In this document: piece after piece, positions 51,170-61,150 of the stretch
Layout: the number at the start of each line of letters is the position of its first letter
Numbering within the stretch: the first letter of the stretch is position 1
Source of the DNA: Paenibacillus sp. FSL H7-0331
GTDB taxonomy: Bacteria; Bacillota; Bacilli; Paenibacillales; NBRC-103111
DNA length: 64,000 bases
Reading direction: 5' to 3'
NCBI RefSeq assembly: GCF_001956045.1
Contig: NZ_MRTH01000039.1
Location: 1 to 64,000, forward strand
Made by a program: the position numbers and the translations under genes
Notes under the pieces: generated by a model
What the model saw: the letters and a program-made list of their open reading frames with translations, nothing else
What the model was told of the DNA's origin: nothing
The model's database searches: none

Positions 51170-53485
51170 TTGAAACGTTTATCACGTATCCGTATAACGC
51201 TTTGGCATAAGTATTTGCTATCCTACCTACTGGTTTTTGCGACACCTTTTGTGATACTTGGTTTTTTTATATATACAAATGCGGTCAAGACTGTCCAGAA
51301 TGAAGTTGAGATGTCTAATCATTATAAGCTGAATCAAGTCCGTGCTTTATTGGATCAACAAATCCTCGGCATGAACCAGTTAGCGGCTAGAATGGCTAAC
51401 GATTACCGGCTCTCTCCTTATATGGCCAAGGTCAATGACTATTATGCCTCCGAAACGGTTAAGGAGATCGCCAAGTATAAGGCTAACAGCGCAATTCTCG
51501 AAGAGCTTTTTTTGTTTTTTCGCGGAGATGACCATATTTATTCGACTGAAGGCGTCGTTTCCTTGGATGTCTTAACTAAAAAGACGTATCGCTTTTCGGA
51601 TCAGAACAGTCGCATCTTCCAGCAGGAGCTGAACTCAGTTAAGCAAATTACGCTTAAACCTGCGGTTCCTGTTGCATTGCAAGGAGATAGGGAGAAGCGG
51701 TTATTAACTTACTTATTTCCGGTTCTGCCCAACAGCAGCAACCCGTATGCAACCGTATTATTCCTGATTGACGAATCCGTGCTGACCAATACGATGAAGG
51801 ATATGCTGGGCAACTTTCAGGGAGATGTGTATCTCTTAAACGAAAAGGGCGATGTATTGGCTGCTGAACGAACACTGGATTCATTGGATATGATAGAAAT
51901 CCGGAATTTGTTAGCATCTTCCAAGGTATCGACCATTAATGAGATCGGTTCCTCCCGTTATTCGATCATGAGTGAAAAGTCGGAAATTACCGGCTGGAGC
52001 TATGTGATCGTGATGCCAACGGACCAGTTCTGGCAGCGTGTCATTCAATACAAGATGGTAGTCAGGATTCTGCTGCTAACGGTCCTTCTTGTTGGCCTTG
52101 CTATAGCCGTGTTTCTCTCTTTCAAGCAATTTGGTCCCATTCGTTCATTAGCTGAGCATTTGAGTCTTAGGCGGAACAACGAGGAGAGCCAATATGCGGT
52201 AGAACGCAAACCAAATGAATTGGATTGGATTCGCAGTACAGTCGATGACATATTCGATTATGCCAAAAGATTGGAATTCGACCTAGAGCACCAAAGACCC
52301 TTAGTACAGGAGCAAGCTCTTTTTAGGTTGCTGAAAGGCAGTGGATTAGAGCTAAATGCTGATGGCGATCCCTTATATGATAGGCACCTTCGGGAGCTTC
52401 AAGGGGAATATTACTTTATAATCGCCATTTCCTTGAAGGAAGGTATTTCGGACTCCGTGCTTGACGATATGAAAAACCGCGAAGCTGTCTTACAAATGCT
52501 GCATCGAGTCCACTTTGATGGGGGCAGGGGGTTCGGTCTTGAGCTTATGGAGGAACAGGTTGTCGCCCTGGTTGTATCGGTAGAGGATGTCTCCCAACAA
52601 ACAAGGGCATTCCGTGAACAAACCGCTGAACTTGTACAACAATGGCTTTCAGAGCAATTTGAATTAAGCCCCCTCATCGGGGTAGGTACGGCTTGCAGGG
52701 AACTGTCCCTGCTAAATCGTTCATTGATCGAAGGTTTGGCTATGCTGGAGTATCGCTTGCAATCACACAATGGACGTATTTTGTTTTTTGAAGATATTTC
52801 GCAGATTCAAGATCAGACGAATAGTTACTCTCTGGGAGAGCAGGTCAAATTTAACCAGAGTTTGAAGCTAGGGGACCGCACCGTTTGTCTGGAAACCCTT
52901 GAAGGACTGCTGGATAGTATTGCTTCAACGGAGCAATCCATTCTACTGCTGCGCTGCGTCTGCTTCGACATGGTTAATACGGTGCTTAAACAGATGCGAA
53001 CGATGCAAATTGGTTTTGACTGGCCGGAAACACGACTCATGATGGAGTTTCAGACGCTGGATGATTTGCGCAAGCGAATCAAAGCAGTTGTGATTCGTAT
53101 ATGCGACTATGTAGAAGTCCAGAAGGATCATAAGCAAGCCGATTTATGCGAGAGGATTGTCGGAGAAATCACTCTGAATTATAGATCCAGCCAGTTAAGC
53201 CTGGACATGCTTTCCCAGAAATTCGGGCTTTCTGCTTCTTATATAAGCCGATTTGTGAGAGAGCAGACCGGAACCACTTTTACCGAATATGTTTTGCGCC
53301 TTCGTGTGGAAGCAGTCAAGCAGGCGATCGTGAGCTCTGATAAGCCTATTAAAGAAATTATTCTGGAAACCGGCTACCAGGATATGTCTAACTTCATTAA
53401 GAAGTTCAAAAAAATGGAGGGCATTACCCCCGGCGAGTATCGCAAAGCTTATAGTAAGATGGACACACCCTCTATTAATGATTAG
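51170..53485 (+). CDS. Membrane-bound AraC-type regulator (YesN/Lpl-associated type)
   Basis: About 771 residues from the TTG at 51170 with GAGAGG upstream. One helix near residues 17-37, an extracytoplasmic sensor of about 250 residues, a second helix near 300, a cytoplasmic linker and a C-terminal AraC domain (SQLSLDMLSQKFGLSASYISRFVREQTGTTFTEYVLRLR, IKEIILETGYQDMSNFIKKFKKMEGITPGEYRK). Such one-component regulators in Paenibacillus typically sit before Lpl-type ABC genes and activate them; the same arrangement occurs here. Confidence 0.93.
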   Translation: MKRLSRIRITLWHKYLLSYLLVFATPFVILGFFIYTNAVKTVQNEVEMSNHYKLNQVRALLDQQILGMNQLAARMANDYRLSPYMAKVNDYYASETVKEIAKYKANSAILEELFLFFRGDDHIYSTEGVVSLDVLTKKTYRFSDQNSRIFQQELNSVKQITLKPAVPVALQGDREKRLLTYLFPVLPNSSNPYATVLFLIDESVLTNTMKDMLGNFQGDVYLLNEKGDVLAAERTLDSLDMIEIRNLLASSKVSTINEIGSSRYSIMSEKSEITGWSYVIVMPTDQFWQRVIQYKMVVRILLLTVLLVGLAIAVFLSFKQFGPIRSLAEHLSLRRNNEESQYAVERKPNELDWIRSTVDDIFDYAKRLEFDLEHQRPLVQEQALFRLLKGSGLELNADGDPLYDRHLRELQGEYYFIIAISLKEGISDSVLDDMKNREAVLQMLHRVHFDGGRGFGLELMEEQVVALVVSVEDVSQQTRAFREQTAELVQQWLSEQFELSPLIGVGTACRELSLLNRSLIEGLAMLEYRLQSHNGRILFFEDISQIQDQTNSYSLGEQVKFNQSLKLGDRTVCLETLEGLLDSIASTEQSILLLRCVCFDMVNTVLKQMRTMQIGFDWPETRLMMEFQTLDDLRKRIKAVVIRICDYVEVQKDHKQADLCERIVGEITLNYRSSQLSLDMLSQKFGLSASYISRFVREQTGTTFTEYVLRLRVEAVKQAIVSSDKPIKEIILETGYQDMSNFIKKFKKMEGITPGEYRKAYSKMDTPSIND

Positions 53486-53492
53486 GCTGTAA

Positions 53493-53546
53493 CGCCTGCT
53501 TCGCATTGGAACCCGTAATCCAAAATTGCGGAGTAGGCGATTTTTG
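53493..53546 (+). terminator. Terminator after the AraC-type gene
   Basis: 53493-53504 pairs with 53528-53539 (12 bp including two G-U), followed by ATTTTTGTT. Separates the regulator from the transporter genes. Confidence 0.72.
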
Positions 53547-53654
53547 TTGTAGGAAATTCGCCGATTCCGATTTAATCTGCTTATTTACACCGAAGCGGAT
53601 GACCTCCTATAGTTGGGCTTAGAACGAGAGTCCATATGAAAGGGAGAAGTCTTA

Positions 53655-54602
53655 ATGACAAGCAACAAATTCGTTACCGGATTGAACGGAAACGTAATCA
53701 GTCCAAATTTCATTCGAAGAAAAATAAGTAAAAACTGGCAATTATATCTTTTTCTATTACCTGCTTTTATTTATTTTTTGGTTTTCCATTACATTCCTAT
53801 ATATGGAGTGCAAATTGCTTTCAAGAACTATATAGCCAGTAAAGGGATATGGGGAAGTCCGTGGATTGGCTTCGACCATTTCGATCGTTTTTTTCGCTCC
53901 TACTATTTTTGGCAGCTTGTTGGCAATACGGTATTGATCAATTTATATCAGTTAGTGCTGTTTCCTGTTTCCATTATTGTCGCTTTATCGATCCATGAGC
54001 TGAAGCATGCTGCCTTTAAACGCTTTGTGCAGCTCGTAACCTATACACCGCATTTTATTTCGGTTGTTGTGATATCTGGTATGATTTTATCATTCTTAAG
54101 TCCAACAACGGGAATCGTCAATGTGTTTGTTCGTGCTTTTGGTGGTGAATCTATTGCATTTTTGACGGAGCCGGGGTGGTTCAAAAGTGTTTTTGTGCTT
54201 TCGGGGGAATGGCAGAATCTCGGCTGGGGAGCCATTATTTACTTAGCTGCACTTTCAGGCATTAACCCCGAACTGCATGAAGCCGCCCAGATCGATGGTG
54301 CTACTCGGGTTCAACGCATTTTTGCCATCAATATACCCGGAATTATGCCAACGATTATTATCTTGTTCATTTTAAATTTGGGCAGCTTTATGAACGTAGG
54401 CTTTGAGAAAATTTATTTGTTGCAAAATCCACTAAATATGAATGCCTCAGATGTTATTCAAACCCATGTCTACCGTAATGGCCTGCTGCAAGCCCAGTAC
54501 AGTTATACTGCGGCGATCGGTTTGTTCAATAATGTGATTAATTTTAGCGTCTTGCTCCTATTCAACCAACTAGCTAGAAGGAGCGGAAACAGCTTATGGT
54601 AG
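53655..54602 (+). CDS. ABC importer permease, LplB type
   Basis: 315 residues, six helices, opening WQLYLFLLPAFIYFLVFHYIPIYGVQIAFKNY, typical of LplB/YtcP-partner permeases. EAA loop ELHEAAQIDGATRVQRIFAINIPGIMPT. RBS GAAAGGGAG. Works with the LplC-type permease and the binding protein; the ATPase is probably the shared MsmX-type subunit encoded elsewhere, since no ATPase gene is here. Confidence 0.94.
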   Translation: MTSNKFVTGLNGNVISPNFIRRKISKNWQLYLFLLPAFIYFLVFHYIPIYGVQIAFKNYIASKGIWGSPWIGFDHFDRFFRSYYFWQLVGNTVLINLYQLVLFPVSIIVALSIHELKHAAFKRFVQLVTYTPHFISVVVISGMILSFLSPTTGIVNVFVRAFGGESIAFLTEPGWFKSVFVLSGEWQNLGWGAIIYLAALSGINPELHEAAQIDGATRVQRIFAINIPGIMPTIIILFILNLGSFMNVGFEKIYLLQNPLNMNASDVIQTHVYRNGLLQAQYSYTAAIGLFNNVINFSVLLLFNQLARRSGNSLW

Positions 54603-54669
54603 TACGAAGCCACAAGGGCCATTTTCAAATTAAGATGTCTGTATTAATGAACAGGGAGGGCATGGAATT

Positions 54670-55566
54670 ATGTTAAGGCAATCTAGCGGCGACCGGTTAT
54701 TTCAGGCAGCGAATACCACGTTCCTCCTTCTACTTGTCGCTCTCATCTTGTATCCACTTCTGTATATAGTTAGCGCTTCGGTAAGTGACCCTACCTATGT
54801 GAACTCGGGACAAATGTGGCTTTTCCCCAAAGGCTTTACCTTGGAGGGGTACAATCGCGTGTTCCGTAATGCGGATATTTGGACTGGCTATATGAATTCG
54901 ATTGTGTATACGGTTGGCGGAGTTGCACTCAATTTAGCGGTGACACTTCCCTGCGCCTACGCCTTGTCCCGAAGAAATCTGGCAGGACGCCAGGCATTTA
55001 CATTGTTTGTTGTATTCACGATGTTTTTTAGCGGAGGCTTGATCCCGACTTATTTGCTGGTAAAGTCCTTAGGGCTTGTGAATACATATGGGGCGCTTAT
55101 ACTGCCAAGTGCAGCAAGTGCGATTAATATCATAGTGTCGCGAACTTTTTTCCAGGGGAATGTTCCTCAGGAAATGGAGGAAGCAGCCGCAATGGATGGT
55201 TGTTCTGATTTTCGCTTGTTCATGCAAATCATTCTCCCCTTATCCAAGGCGCTAATCGCGGTAATGGCTTTATTCTATGGAGTCGGCCATTGGAACCAAT
55301 ATTTTAATGCACTTATTTATTTGTCCAATCGGGAACTGTACCCCTTGCAGCTATTTCTGCGGGAAATATTGGTTCAGCAGGAAATATCGGCTCAAATGCT
55401 GACAACTGGCAGCGATCTGGAAATGGATATGTCGGAGCAGACCCGAATATCCGAATTGATCAAATATGCAGTCATGATTATTGCGGCACTCCCTTTATTG
55501 ATTGTGTTTCCTTTTGTCCAAAAACATTTCGTGCAGGGTGTGATGATCGGCTCATTGAAGCAATGA
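54670..55566 (+). CDS. ABC importer permease, LplC/YtcP type
   Basis: 298 residues, six helices, carbohydrate-uptake class 1 permease (LYPLLYIVSASVSDPTYVNSGQMWLFPKGFTLEGYNRVF), EAA loop MEEAAAMDGCSDFRLFMQIILPLSKAL. RBS GGGAGG. Second channel subunit of the importer. Confidence 0.94.
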   Translation: MLRQSSGDRLFQAANTTFLLLLVALILYPLLYIVSASVSDPTYVNSGQMWLFPKGFTLEGYNRVFRNADIWTGYMNSIVYTVGGVALNLAVTLPCAYALSRRNLAGRQAFTLFVVFTMFFSGGLIPTYLLVKSLGLVNTYGALILPSAASAINIIVSRTFFQGNVPQEMEEAAAMDGCSDFRLFMQIILPLSKALIAVMALFYGVGHWNQYFNALIYLSNRELYPLQLFLREILVQQEISAQMLTTGSDLEMDMSEQTRISELIKYAVMIIAALPLLIVFPFVQKHFVQGVMIGSLKQ

Positions 55567-55606
55567 CGGTTGGAGATTTTGTTAATACAAATGGGAGGTA
55601 TTTAGA

Positions 55607-57208
55607 ATGTTCAATAAAACCATAATCGGTACGATGAGTGTTATCCTTGCAGGTTTGTCCCTTGCAGGTTGTACAAACTCGGAGGAGAAGCAGCCCAAGC
55701 CGTCTGACAAGGGGGCTGCAGCTAACTTTAATTCCACAGGGCTTCCGGTTGTACCTACCCCTATTACACTCAAAATGATGGGGCCTGATGATATGCAGCG
55801 TTCGTGGAAGGACCTTTACTTTTTCAAAGGTATGGAAGAAAAAACGAATGTGAAATTCGAATTTACGACGATTCCCAGCTCCTCTTATAAGGAACGTAAA
55901 AATCTGGCATTTGCCAGCAATGAGCTTCCTGATGTATTTTTCTTGGGAGGATTGGATGCCAATGATGAAATGAATTATGGAACTCAGGGCCTGTTGATAC
56001 CTTTGGATGAATTAATCGAGAAATATGCGCCCACTATTAGAGAGATATTAAAGAACAATCCTGAAATCAAAAGGTCAATTACAACACCGGACGGGCATAT
56101 TTATGCACTGCCGCAAGTCGCAGATCATCCGAGAGATCGTTTCTATCGCTTGTTCATTAATGGTGAATGGCTGAAAAACCTCAATATTACAAAGCTTCCG
56201 ACCACTACAGGGGAATTGTATCAACTGCTGAAGGACTTCAAAGAAAAGGACCCTAACGGAAACGGCCAGGCTGATGAAATACCTTTAACAGGATCCAATA
56301 AGCTTACTTATTTGCGTCCCATTCTGCTATCCTATTTTGGACATTTATCTGACATGGTTGAGGTATCCGGCGATAAAGCCCGATTCGTACCTACACAACC
56401 GGGATACAAAAACTATCTGGCCTTTATGCAGAAGCTATATCGGGAGAAATTACTCGATAATGAAATTTTCTCGCAAAGTTATCCGCAAATGATAGCAAAA
56501 GGTGAGAGCGGAAAGTATGGAGTGATGGGAAACAGTCTGCCTATTTTCGGAGGGAAGGACAAGCAGATCGCACCGGCAAATATTCTGGACAATCCGCAGA
56601 TGCCGCCATTGATAAGTGAAGGGCTGTCAAAGCCGATCGTTCCTGAAAAAGATGTAATTCGCCGGGGTAACTTTGCAATTACCAATGTCAACAAGCATCC
56701 TGAAGCTACAATACGCTGGTTGGATTATTTGTATAGCGAGGACGGTTACAAGCTGGCACAGTATGGAATAGAGGGGCAGAGCTACAAGTGGTCAAATACT
56801 GACCCCAAATATATCGAATATATAGTACCTCAAGGGATGCTGGAGAACGATTTCAAGAACAATAAGGTTTCAAATCTGGGGTATGGTTACGCGAATGAAG
56901 CGTTGGAACGCAAATTTCTGAAGCCGGATTGGTTAGGTTTTGTATTGAATGACCAGGTTAAGCCCTATCTTCCTTATGCCCAGAAAGCATTCCCACTTAC
57001 TTATTTCAAGAGTGAGGAGGCACAGCGAGTTAATGCAATCAGTGTAGACGTTCGCACATTTGTGGAGCAGATGGAGGCGAAAATTATCGTCGGCCAAGAG
57101 CCAGTAGAGAAATGGGACGAATATGTGAGTACAATGAATAAGATGGGCATTGATGAGCTTGTCAAAATTAATCAAACTGCTTATGATCGTTGGAAAAGCG
57201 CAAAATAA
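55607..57208 (+). CDS. ABC importer substrate-binding lipoprotein (LplA-like)
   Basis: 533 residues. Lipoprotein signal with lipobox LAGC (Cys22). The mature protein is a family-1 solute-binding fold (TNVKFEFTTIPSSSYKERKNLAFASNELPDVFF, DPNGNGQADEIPLTGSNK), typical of large Paenibacillus LplA-like proteins thought to bind oligosaccharides. RBS GGGAGG. Ligand unknown. Confidence 0.94.
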   Translation: MFNKTIIGTMSVILAGLSLAGCTNSEEKQPKPSDKGAAANFNSTGLPVVPTPITLKMMGPDDMQRSWKDLYFFKGMEEKTNVKFEFTTIPSSSYKERKNLAFASNELPDVFFLGGLDANDEMNYGTQGLLIPLDELIEKYAPTIREILKNNPEIKRSITTPDGHIYALPQVADHPRDRFYRLFINGEWLKNLNITKLPTTTGELYQLLKDFKEKDPNGNGQADEIPLTGSNKLTYLRPILLSYFGHLSDMVEVSGDKARFVPTQPGYKNYLAFMQKLYREKLLDNEIFSQSYPQMIAKGESGKYGVMGNSLPIFGGKDKQIAPANILDNPQMPPLISEGLSKPIVPEKDVIRRGNFAITNVNKHPEATIRWLDYLYSEDGYKLAQYGIEGQSYKWSNTDPKYIEYIVPQGMLENDFKNNKVSNLGYGYANEALERKFLKPDWLGFVLNDQVKPYLPYAQKAFPLTYFKSEEAQRVNAISVDVRTFVEQMEAKIIVGQEPVEKWDEYVSTMNKMGIDELVKINQTAYDRWKSAK

Positions 57209-57221
57209 AGAATAAAAAAGG

Positions 57222-57250
57222 GGCAGAGACGCTTATACGCTCTGCCTTCT
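57222..57250 (+). terminator. Hairpin between the binding-protein and oxidoreductase genes
   Basis: GGCAGAG (57222-57228) pairs with CTCTGCC (57240-57246), followed by TTCTT. The T-tract is weak, so it may only reduce read-through into the oxidoreductase gene. Confidence 0.65.
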
Positions 57251-57289
57251 TCAGCACGAACATAAAATGAGTAGGAAGAGGTGTAATAT

Positions 57290-58543
57290 ATGGGTGCTTA
57301 CGATGTAATTGTAGTAGGCGGTGGTTCCGCAGGATGCATAGCTGCCATTCAAGCAGCACGGGCAGGCGCAAAAACTGCATTGGTGGAGAAGAACGGTATT
57401 CTTGGAGGAACGATAACCGTGGGAGCTGTCAATTTCCCAGGCTTATTCCATGCATGGGGACAACAGATCATTGATGGAATTGGATGGGAGGTAATTATGG
57501 AGACTGTTCGCTTGGGCGGTGCCATATTGCCGGATTTCTCGACCATACCCGAGAAGCATTGGCATCAACAAATTAGAGTCAACCGTTTTGTGTACGCTGC
57601 GGTATTGGATGAGTTCTGCTTGCAGGCCGGTGTTGAGCTAAGATTGCATGAAATACCCGTTTCTATTGCCGAGCAGGACAACAAGCTTCTTGTTTCGGTT
57701 GCAGGTAAAGGGGGCATGCAAGTACTTCAAGCTCGCAAGGTCATCGATGCTACAGGCGATGCCGATTTGTGCGGAATGCTGGGATATGCCCGAGAGAAAA
57801 GCGAGAAACTTCAGCCAGGAACGTTGATCAACGAAATCGATGGATACGAGTTTTCGTGCATCAACCCTGACGAGCTACAGTGTGTATACGATGAAGCATT
57901 AGCTGAAGGCAGCATCAGGGTTACCGACCACCCTGCAAGCAGTCCTCCCTTTTATAACGATCTGCGATCTGGGGTAATTAGTATGCATATTCCAGGGATT
58001 GATGGTTCCAGCTCGCAATCCAAGACGGAAGCAGAGATTAAGGCAAGACAGACACTCTTGCGGATTTACCGTTTCCTGCGACGGGTACCTGGCTGTGAGC
58101 AGCTGTCAGTTCGTTATGCTGCGAACGAGTGCGGCATCAGGGAGACTTGGAGAATCATTGGTGAAGCCAGGATCGACGAGGCTTCTTACGTCTCCGGGTT
58201 TCATTGGCCGGATGCAATTTGCTATAGCTTTTATCCAATAGATCTGCACCATCCAAGTGATAATACAGTTATAAAGCATTATTTGGATAAGGGAGTCGTC
58301 GCAACAATTCCCTATAGGGCGTTGATACCGATTAACAGCGACCATTTGCTAGTGGCTGGACGTTGTATTTCCGGGGACCAGATGGCCAATTCGGCTTATA
58401 GGGTTCAAGCTACTTGCATGGCTACCGGACAATGTGCCGGGGCCGCCGCAGCAATAGCTGCCAAATTGGACGTGTCTCTAAGGGAGGTGCCCTTGGCAGC
58501 ATTAAAAGCTATGCTTCTCGAACATAGTGCTATTGTACCGTAA
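57290..58543 (+). CDS. FAD-dependent oxidoreductase (FAD_oxidored family)
   Basis: 417 residues. N-terminal dinucleotide motif VVGGGSAGCIAAIQAA and GGTITVGAVN, a mid-region VIDATGDADLCGMLGY, and C-terminal LLVAGRCISGDQMANSAYRVQATCMATGQCAGAAAA, all typical of the FAD_oxidored proteins found in sugar-utilisation clusters. RBS AGAGGTG. Probably oxidises a sugar-derived hydroxyl, with substrate supplied by the upstream importer, which is inference. Confidence 0.9.
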   Translation: MGAYDVIVVGGGSAGCIAAIQAARAGAKTALVEKNGILGGTITVGAVNFPGLFHAWGQQIIDGIGWEVIMETVRLGGAILPDFSTIPEKHWHQQIRVNRFVYAAVLDEFCLQAGVELRLHEIPVSIAEQDNKLLVSVAGKGGMQVLQARKVIDATGDADLCGMLGYAREKSEKLQPGTLINEIDGYEFSCINPDELQCVYDEALAEGSIRVTDHPASSPPFYNDLRSGVISMHIPGIDGSSSQSKTEAEIKARQTLLRIYRFLRRVPGCEQLSVRYAANECGIRETWRIIGEARIDEASYVSGFHWPDAICYSFYPIDLHHPSDNTVIKHYLDKGVVATIPYRALIPINSDHLLVAGRCISGDQMANSAYRVQATCMATGQCAGAAAAIAAKLDVSLREVPLAALKAMLLEHSAIVP

Positions 58544-58683
58544 TAGCTTCTTGGAATTGGACCCGGAAACGGAACAACACGGTGAACCCAACCATATTGA
58601 CAGATTTCATCCTCAGTGATAGTATCTAGCCAAAAGGAAGTAAGCGCATCCACCTCCAAATTGATATTCACATTATTAGTAAT

Positions 58684-58708
58684 AACTCTTCTCCTTGAAG
58701 AGTTTTTT
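58684..58708 (+). terminator. Intrinsic terminator after the FAD oxidoreductase
   Basis: AACTCTTC (58684-58691), TCCTT loop, GAAGAGTT (58697-58704), then TTTT. Confidence 0.88.
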
Positions 58709-58734
58709 AAATATAAAAAAAAGAATGTGACGAT

Positions 58735-60141
58735 GTGTTCCAACTCAATTTTAGGATCAGGAAGCAAGTTTTTTTGGAAAAACATTTTTCTGGAGATTCT
58801 ATCGATTATCGTCAAATTATTTCTCTTTTTATACCGATGCTGATTGATCAGGCATTTTTAGTCTGCCTTAATTTGTTGAACATAGCCATGATCAGTTCAT
58901 CAGGTGTAGCAGCAGTCAGCGCGGTTAGTATGATTGATACGCTGAATATATTACTGATCAGTGTATTTGTCGCCGTGTCTACCGGGGGAACGGTTGTGGT
59001 AGCCCAATATAAAGGAAGCGGCAGCGATCTGATGGTTTCCAAAGCTGCTACCAGCTCGATATCCTTGGTTTCCTCATTGGCATTGTGTATCAGTTTGTTC
59101 CTAGTCTTGTTCCATAGCCCTACTTTAAATTTTTTGTTTGGGACAGCTTCAGCGGAGGTTTTTGCCCATGCCCAAACTTATCTGATCGGAAGCAGCATCT
59201 CCTATATGGGTTTTGCTATCGTGGAGTCGATTTGCGGGGCGATGAGAGGGATAGGGAAGTCGCGGGTTTCGTTGACTCTTTCCTTGATCATGAACCTCTC
59301 ATACGTTCTATTAAACATTGTATTTGTCAATTTTCTGGATATGGGTGTGCTGGGCATGACCATTGCGGTGAACGTAGCCAGATATTCGGCGGCGATCTTC
59401 GCGCTGATCTATTTGGCCAAAATGGATGCGACCCTTCATGTACGAATCAGGGATATGTTTGTGTTGAATTTGTCGATGCTCAAAAGGATTTTGTTTATCG
59501 GTATTCCATTTGCAGTGGAGCAGGTTTTTTTTAATGGAGGAAAAATGTTAACCCAGGTGTTTATTGTCAGTCTTGGCACTTACGCTATGGCGACAAATGC
59601 CATCAGCGCATCACTGGCTGCACTGTTTCTGGTTCCTTCCATCGCCTTGTCACAGACTATTGTAACAGTGGTTGGCCAATGTATGGGGCGGCAAAATGTT
59701 AAGGATGCCAGAAAATTCGCGAGATCGTTTCTCTGGTTATCTTCATTTTCCTTATTGCTGATGGGATTGATCGTGATACCCTTGTTCCAGCCGATTGTCA
59801 GTTTGTTTCATCCTCCTGATGAAATTGTGAACGATATTTTCGTCATCATCCTGATCACGGCGATCGTCCAAATACCACTTTGGCCGATCAGCTTTCTACT
59901 TCCATCAGCGCTTAGAGCAGCTGGCGACTCGAAATTTACATCTATTACTTCCATGCTATCCATGTGGTTGTTCCGGGTTACCCTAGGGTATGTGTTGGGA
60001 GTTGTCCTCCAATTTGGAATTATAGGTGTATGGGTAGCTATGAATAGTGAATGGGGAGTGCGAGGTGCAGCCTTTTTGTGGCGTTTTCGCGGGCAAAAAT
60101 GGTATAAACATCGTTTGATTGAGCCCAATGATAACAGCTAA
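58735..60141 (+). CDS. MATE-family multidrug/toxin efflux transporter
   Basis: Up to 468 residues from a GTG without a good ribosome binding site; the true start is uncertain and could be slightly downstream. About 12 helices in two related halves (FSGDSIDYRQIISLFIPMLIDQAFLV; later ALFLVPSIALSQTIVTVVGQCMGRQNVKDA). Family members export cationic compounds in exchange for Na+ or H+. Ends EWGVRGAAFLWRFRGQKWYKHRL, a normal family terminus. Confidence 0.88.
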   Translation: MFQLNFRIRKQVFLEKHFSGDSIDYRQIISLFIPMLIDQAFLVCLNLLNIAMISSSGVAAVSAVSMIDTLNILLISVFVAVSTGGTVVVAQYKGSGSDLMVSKAATSSISLVSSLALCISLFLVLFHSPTLNFLFGTASAEVFAHAQTYLIGSSISYMGFAIVESICGAMRGIGKSRVSLTLSLIMNLSYVLLNIVFVNFLDMGVLGMTIAVNVARYSAAIFALIYLAKMDATLHVRIRDMFVLNLSMLKRILFIGIPFAVEQVFFNGGKMLTQVFIVSLGTYAMATNAISASLAALFLVPSIALSQTIVTVVGQCMGRQNVKDARKFARSFLWLSSFSLLLMGLIVIPLFQPIVSLFHPPDEIVNDIFVIILITAIVQIPLWPISFLLPSALRAAGDSKFTSITSMLSMWLFRVTLGYVLGVVLQFGIIGVWVAMNSEWGVRGAAFLWRFRGQKWYKHRLIEPNDNS

Positions 60142-60207
60142 AGCTTAACCGGGATGAGTCCTGCATATTGAACAAACAATTACCATAAACAATAAAAAAC
60201 ACAAAAT

Positions 60208-60246
60208 AAAGCGGGCTAGAAGGATCGGATCCCTCTAGCCCGCTTT
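60208..60246. terminator. Strong terminator after the MATE gene
   Basis: 60208-60220 pairs with 60234-60246 (13 bp, AAAGCGGGCTAGA), and the inner GGATC/GATCC also pairs. Long GC-rich stem between the convergent MATE and UPF0303 genes, A/T-rich on both sides. Confidence 0.88.
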
Positions 60247-60328
60247 GTCAACAGTCCCTAAATTGTGGTTTTTTTTAGTTATCTCATAAATGTATGTATC
60301 TATAAATATAAAAAGGGTCACTGATTCC

Positions 60329-60805
60329 TCAATTGGTTTTATTAATGAATTCCCGGATGACTGTAGTGACTACGAGATGATCCTCTTCTTGCGGTAATCC
60401 GGAAACAGCGATAGAGCCAACTACACCGACATTTTTAATAATAATGGGGAAAGCGCCTCCACTTGCGGCATATTCGGTCGGATCAACCAGATATCTCTCC
60501 TGAATTGTTTTCTTTGCAGCTCTGAGCTGAGCCCATATATAATGGGAGCTATGACCAAAACGGCAAGCTACATTACTTTTCCTTCTCACCCATTGGTCGT
60601 TGTCTGCTGAGGTTTTGGGGAAGGCGTAATGGAATAGCTGCTGTCCGTTCCTCGTAATGTCAATGGTGACATGCTTATTTTCCTGCTTTATTATTTCTAT
60701 AATTCTGCACCCGATTTGCAGTGCCATTTCATTGGTAAACTGTGAGAATTGAAGCTCTTCTTCTTCAGCTAGCAGGTTTTTTTGTAATTCGATATAATCT
60801 TCCAT
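60329..60805 (-). CDS. UPF0303 (GlcG/HbpS-like) heme-degrading-domain protein
   Basis: About 158 residues from the ATG at 60805, preceded by AAGGAG. UPF0303 landmarks: DNDQWVRRKSNVACRFGHSSHYIWAQL and YAASGGAFPIIIKNVGVVGSIAVSGLPQEEDH. Often labelled heme-degrading domain on structural grounds; actual function is poorly known. Possible loose link to the iron genes that follow on the other strand. Confidence 0.87.
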   Translation of the reverse strand: MEDYIELQKNLLAEEEELQFSQFTNEMALQIGCRIIEIIKQENKHVTIDITRNGQQLFHYAFPKTSADNDQWVRRKSNVACRFGHSSHYIWAQLRAAKKTIQERYLVDPTEYAASGGAFPIIIKNVGVVGSIAVSGLPQEEDHLVVTTVIREFINKTN

Positions 60806-60904
60806 GTGCGGAATCTCTCCTTCATAATGGTCTGTTTCTTCTCCAATTATATACAATTAAACAATCCTATGTAAGGGCATTCAACGATTTTATCTGGCTT
60901 CCTG

Positions 60905-61056
60905 CTGCACAGGAAATCAAATCGAAAATCCATGCGCTTCAATCCCAAATGATTCCCACTTTTTGTACAATACGTTGACAACGATCAGCTTGATGGCGGA
61001 GGCCGATATGAATAAAGAGATCGTCGAGCTGTGTCCATTCCATGCCTCGTCCTAAA
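60905..61056 (+). pseudogene. Frameshifted fragment of a YesM-type sensor histidine kinase
   Basis: One frame reads AQEIKSKIHALQSQMIP and, after a frameshift near 60957-60962, another continues HFLYNTLTTISLMAEADMNK EIVEL. Together these give the H-box of the His_kinase (PF06580) family (LQ.Q..PHFLYNTL). It ends at TAA 61054-61056, with no flanking domain. Dead remnant. Confidence 0.7.
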
Positions 61057-61150
61057 ATAACCCTTCTATCTCATTACGTTTGTGCAAAATGAAATTGGAA
61101 ATGTGTATGGATTCAGCTTTCCCGGAAGGTTATAATGGGCTTTAAATGAG

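Noticed and set aside
58405..58815. Minus-strand frame of 136 codons after the FAD oxidoreductase, part of which reads protein-like
   Set aside because: It crosses a perfect terminator and overlaps two plus-strand genes. No start signal and no recognised family.
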